In this document: positions 63,526 to 64,000 of the stretch, in pieces
Layout: each line of letters begins with the position of its first letter
Numbering within the stretch: the stretch's first letter is position 1
Origin: CAWIHA01 sp963835855
GTDB lineage: Bacteria; Acidobacteriota; Terriglobia; Bryobacterales; Bryobacteraceae
NCBI GenBank assembly: GCA_963835855.1
Contig: CAWIHA010000013.1
Coordinates: 20,660-84,659, forward strand
Reading direction: 5' to 3'
DNA length: 64,000 nt
Program-made: the position numbers and the translations under genes
Notes under the pieces: model-generated
Seen by the model: the letters and a program-made list of their open reading frames with translations, nothing else
Told to the model about the DNA's origin: nothing
Database searches by the model: none

Positions 63526-64000
63526 CTATCCCACCGGGAATTTCGCCGCAGCTTTTGCTCTGCGCTTGAGTATCCCTTCCATCATCGGGCCACCGATACG
63601 AGGATACAGATTTACGAAGTGGTCTACGGCGTCTACTAGCTCTCGGTAGCGTGCAGACTTCCAAAGGCACAATGTTAGGCGATCCAAAATATTACGATCC
63701 CTCCGATATTCGTCCAATCCTGTCTCTTTTCTGTATTCGGCCAGTAAGCCGTGCTCCAGGACCAAGTTCTCGTATTCGTACATCCTGGACATTGCTTCTT
63801 GATACCGGGCTACTGCTTGATTGAGATCAGAGGATTCCAGTTGGCGAGTTTCTGCAACGAATAATTGGTTTGCTTTCTTAGCGGACCAATAGTGGTCCAA
63901 CGTCTCATAGTCGAGATCACGCCCTGGATTTTGCCAGTTGATGAGTTGCGGACCATACTGCTCCATGTAGGCAGACTCGGCACTGACCTGCCCCCGGAAT
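63526..64000 (-). CDS. Hypothetical protein, partial at right edge
   Basis: At least 158 residues; the frame is still open at the edge (VSAESAYMEQYGPQLINWQNPG), so the start lies outside the window and the ATG at 63966 is probably internal. The visible part has a helical layout with the repeated pattern LNQAVARYQEAMSRMYEYENL and LWKSARYRELVDAVDHFVNLYPRIGGP, which looks like a tetratricopeptide-like or helical-bundle protein. Family unknown. Confidence 0.55.
   Translation of the reverse strand, partial: FRGQVSAESAYMEQYGPQLINWQNPGRDLDYETLDHYWSAKKANQLFVAETRQLESSDLNQAVARYQEAMSRMYEYENLVLEHGLLAEYRKETGLDEYRRDRNILDRLTLCLWKSARYRELVDAVDHFVNLYPRIGGPMMEGILKRRAKAAAKFPVG

Noticed and set aside
1..64000. 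CRISPR arrays, insertion sequences, rRNA genes
   Set aside because: No regularly spaced repeats, no transposase-like frames with terminal repeats and no rRNA-like sequence seen on reading both strands.

Overview
The window looks like chromosome from an Acidobacteriota member of the Solibacter/Bryobacter group. The sequence is GC-rich, most genes are single-copy housekeeping genes, and the secreted protein at 44409-46529 ends in a domain that resembles the Solibacter-type C-terminal domain (TIGR03437). A large TPR/FG-GAP secreted protein and tandem secreted paralogs also fit. The assignment is by recognition, not by a database search.

Layout. 0-2 kb: three tandem paralogous secreted proteins. 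2-12.9 kb: formate-THF ligase, an ATP-grasp-like protein, an S46 dipeptidyl-peptidase, an ABC ATPase overlapping clpC, and class I fumarase. 12.94-16.41 kb: tRNA-Phe(GAA), whose 3' half is repeated at 16360-16411; between the copies lies a 3.4 kb integrated element with no visible integrase that carries two membrane proteins, an unknown protein and a BrnT/BrnA toxin-antitoxin pair. 16.7-22.1 kb: a three-gene, rearranged glutamate-synthase-like operon. 22.4-28.9 kb: a tightly overlapping minus-strand operon of a PqqD-like protein, an HprK-like kinase, three GT2 glycosyltransferases and a nucleotidyltransferase, followed by a polytopic membrane protein. 29-30.2 kb: ferredoxin and an iron-sulfur flavoprotein. 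30.7-33.8 kb: an accessory block of HigB/HigA (with an ImmA/IrrE-type protease domain), a beta-family protein and an sce7726-type putative nuclease. 34-44 kb: minus-strand genes (queD, dinG-like helicase, FAH hydrolase, LemA, nucleotidyltransferase, TPM protein, ICMT-like methyltransferase, TPR/FG-GAP protein, SIMPL protein). 44-52 kb: secreted TIGR03437-like protein, nifJ and a dihydroorotate-dehydrogenase-like protein, and a DUF2007-like protein. 52-58 kb: rimP-nusA-infB-ylxP-rbfA translation operon behind an attenuator-like hairpin. 58-61.4 kb: hemE-hemH-hemY. 61.4-64 kb: a truncated gene and several small accessory genes, with a partial gene at the right edge.

Several genes are interrupted by single-base indels although the protein sequence on either side is well preserved: nifJ (about 16), the dinG-like helicase (about 7), queD (2, compensating), the HprK-like kinase (1) and the beta-family protein (1). 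The clustering and the excess of insertions suggest local sequence or assembly error more than gene decay, but this cannot be settled from the sequence alone.

The two most interesting accessory systems are the PqqD/HprK/GT2/nucleotidyltransferase cluster, whose PqqD-like protein carries a precursor-like C-terminal tail, and the HigBA-protease/beta/sce7726 block, which resembles a defence module.
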